Source: an uncultured Elioraea sp.
GTDB taxonomy: Bacteria > Pseudomonadota > Alphaproteobacteria > Acetobacterales > Acetobacteraceae
Length of the DNA: 7,520 nucleotides
Reading direction: 5' to 3'
Assembly (NCBI GenBank): GCA_937995555.1
Contig: CALKJX010000201.1
Location: 1 to 7,520 of the forward strand
The position numbers were made by a program, and so were the translations under genes. Shown piece by piece: positions 6,089 through 7,520 of the stretch (positions are counted from its first letter, which is position 1; every line of letters begins with the position of its first letter). A model generated the notes under the pieces. That model saw only the letters and a program-made list of their open reading frames with translations, did not search any database and was not told the DNA's origin.

Positions 6089-7048
6089 ATGCGCCATTTC
6101 CTGGACTTCGAGAAGCCGATCGCCGAGCTCGAGGGCAAGATCGAGGAGCTCCGCCGTCTCCCCGACAGCCCCGAGGTGGACATCGCCGACGAGATCGGCC
6201 GACTCTCCGAGAAGGTCGAGAAGCTGCTCGCCGCCACCTACGCCAAGCTGACGCCCTGGCAGAAGACCCAGGTGGCCCGCCACCCGGCCCGGCCGCACGC
6301 GCGCGACGTGGTCGCCGGCCTGATCGAGGAGTTCGTCCCGCTCGCCGGCGATCGCGCCTTCGCCGATGACCGCGCCGTGCTGGCCGGGCTCGGGCGGTTC
6401 TGCGGCCGCGCGGTCGCGGTGCTCGGCACCGAGAAGGGCGACGACACGGAAAGCCGGGTTGCCCACAATTTCGGGATGAGCCGGCCCGAGGGCTATCGCA
6501 AGGCGCGCCGCATCATCGAGCTCGCCGGGCGGTTCCGCCTGCCCATCCTCACCTTCGTCGACACGCCCGGCGCCTACCCGGGCGTCGATGCCGAGGCGCG
6601 CGGCCAGGCCGAGGCGATCGCCCGCTCGATCGAGGCCTGCCTCGCCGCCCCGGTGCCGATCATCGCCACGATCATCGGCGAGGGCGGCTCGGGGGGGGCG
6701 ATCGCGCTGGCCGCCGCCGACCGGGTGCTGATGCTGGAACACGCGATCTACAGCGTGATCAGCCCCGAGGGCTGCGCCTCGATCCTCTGGCGCGACGCCG
6801 CCCAGGCCGAGGCGGCGGCCGAGGCGCTGAAGCTGACGGCGGCGGATCTGGAGAAGCTCGGCCTGATCGACGGCATCATCGGCGAGCCGCTCGGCGGCGC
6901 GCACCGCGATCCGGCCGCGACCATCACCGCGATCGGCGAGGCCGTCGCGACCGCGCTCGCGGGGCTCGCGAACCGTGACGGGGCCGGGCTGATCGCCGCG
7001 CGCCAGGAGAAGTTCCTCGAGATGGGCCGCCACGGCCTCGCGGCCTGA
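6089..7048 (+). CDS. accA: Acetyl-CoA carboxylase carboxyltransferase subunit alpha
   Basis: A 319-residue protein, the same length as E. coli AccA. With AccD it forms the heterotetrameric carboxyltransferase that moves the carboxyl group from biotinylated AccB to acetyl-CoA, making malonyl-CoA at the first committed step of fatty acid synthesis. An N-terminal helical region (about 8-48, FEKPIAELEGKIEEL at 7-21) is typical. The crotonase-fold core carries NFGMSRPEGYRKARR (127-141), FVDTPGAYPG (156-165) and the glycine-rich active-site loop GEGGSGGA (197-204), followed by YSVISPEGCASILW (221-234). All expected blocks are present. The ATG at 6089 gives the canonical N-terminus MRHFLDFEKP; there is no Shine-Dalgarno sequence. 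accD is not adjacent, which is normal in many bacteria. A small membrane-protein gene begins 2 nt after its stop and is probably co-transcribed. Confidence 0.97.
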   Translation: MRHFLDFEKPIAELEGKIEELRRLPDSPEVDIADEIGRLSEKVEKLLAATYAKLTPWQKTQVARHPARPHARDVVAGLIEEFVPLAGDRAFADDRAVLAGLGRFCGRAVAVLGTEKGDDTESRVAHNFGMSRPEGYRKARRIIELAGRFRLPILTFVDTPGAYPGVDAEARGQAEAIARSIEACLAAPVPIIATIIGEGGSGGAIALAAADRVLMLEHAIYSVISPEGCASILWRDAAQAEAAAEALKLTAADLEKLGLIDGIIGEPLGGAHRDPAATITAIGEAVATALAGLANRDGAGLIAARQEKFLEMGRHGLAA

Positions 7049-7050
7049 GC

Positions 7051-7520
7051 GTGGCGACCGGCGCCCGCCTCCTCTCCGTCGGCGGATCGGGGATCGGGCT
7101 CGGCATCGCTGGCGCGCTGTTCGTCGCGCTGGACTGGCTGCTGCCGCCGGTCGCCGCGGCGACCGCCGCCGACCGGATCGGCCTTGCCGCGGTCGCGCTG
7201 CTGCCCGGCGCGGCGGTGCTGGCGCTGATGATCGGCGCGCAGATGCTGCTCCGCTTCGCGACCGGCGCCTTCGACCCGACCGCGGGGACGGACGGCCCCG
7301 CGCTCGTGCGCACGCAGCGCGCGATCACCAACACGGTCGAGCAGTTGGCGGTGTTCGCCCCGGCACTGCTCGCGCTCGCCGCTGCGGGTGGCCCGATGCG
7401 CGCGGTGGCGGCACTCGGGCTCGTGTTCGGCGCCGCGCGCGTCGCGTTCTGGATCGGCTACGCGATCCATCCGCTGGCGCGCGCGCCCGGCATGGCGGCG
7501 ACGGGCGCGTGCAGCCTCGG
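7051..7520 (+). CDS. MAPEG-family integral membrane protein (3' end outside window)
   Basis: An open frame of 156 codons starts at GTG 7051, two nucleotides after the accA TGA, and leaves the window without a stop. It is strongly hydrophobic, with about four membrane segments: 8-33, 43-69, 97-112 and 116-138. The stretch TQRAITNTVEQLAVFAPALL (88-107) followed by ARVAFWIGYAIHPLARAPG (129-147) matches the MAPEG domain pattern (N-x-x-E-Q near the second conserved helix, then R-x-x-F-W-x-G-Y). MAPEG proteins include glutathione-dependent membrane enzymes, but most bacterial members have no known substrate, so no reaction is assigned. The 2-nt spacing and lack of its own Shine-Dalgarno sequence suggest coupling to accA. 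Third-position codon use matches the neighbours. Confidence 0.8.
   Translation, partial: MATGARLLSVGGSGIGLGIAGALFVALDWLLPPVAAATAADRIGLAAVALLPGAAVLALMIGAQMLLRFATGAFDPTAGTDGPALVRTQRAITNTVEQLAVFAPALLALAAAGGPMRAVAALGLVFGAARVAFWIGYAIHPLARAPGMAATGACSL

Noticed and set aside
1..7520. CRISPR array, riboswitch or tandem repeats
   Set aside because: No regularly spaced repeats or recognisable riboswitch core was seen on either strand.

Overview
The window is about 7.5 kb of very GC-rich, densely coding bacterial chromosome. Protein character, the gene order miaB–phoH–ybeY–corC preceded by a PlsC-type acyltransferase, and frequent starts without a Shine-Dalgarno sequence all suggest an alphaproteobacterium. 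Rhodospirillales/Acetobacteraceae is my best guess, but this is inferred from gene order and base composition, not from a marker gene. Almost everything is on the + strand; the exception is one tRNA gene.

Layout. (1) 1-145: non-coding lead-in with a perfect 8-bp hairpin, probably the end of an upstream transcript. (2) 146-1126: membrane-bound lysophospholipid/lyso-ornithine-lipid acyltransferase (PlsC/OlsA type). (3) 1127-1289: a 163-nt leader with two small hairpins and an orphan ribosome-binding-like sequence. (4) 1290-5080: four translationally overlapping genes, miaB (tRNA methylthiotransferase), phoH/ybeZ (ATPase), ybeY (rRNA-processing endoribonuclease) and corC/ybeX (CBS-domain protein). 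Their overlaps are 4, 17 and 4 nt, so they very probably form one operon for RNA and ribosome quality control. lnt, the usual next gene in many proteobacteria, is absent. (5) 5081-5921: a decayed, truncated phosphonate-type (PhnD) ABC-transporter binding-protein remnant followed by about 175 nt of unrecognised sequence. (6) 5922-5997: tRNA-Thr(UGU) on the minus strand with encoded CCA; its 3' end faces the remnant. (7) 6089-7048: accA, the alpha carboxyltransferase subunit of acetyl-CoA carboxylase, with a -10-like box so close to the start codon that the mRNA may be almost leaderless. (8) 7051-end: a MAPEG-family membrane protein starting 2 nt after accA and cut by the window edge.

How it fits together: the central operon is a conserved housekeeping block in which MiaB modifies tRNA, YbeY with its PhoH-type partner processes and checks rRNA, and CorC/YbeX is linked to divalent cation and ribosome homeostasis. 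The flanking genes serve membrane lipid synthesis (PlsC at phospholipid or ornithine-lipid acylation, AccA at the first committed step of fatty acid synthesis). The only accessory-looking piece is the PhnD remnant beside the 3' end of tRNA-Thr, where the conserved gene order breaks. I did not find a convincing novel system; the most interesting items are that scar and the unusual leaders of miaB and accA.
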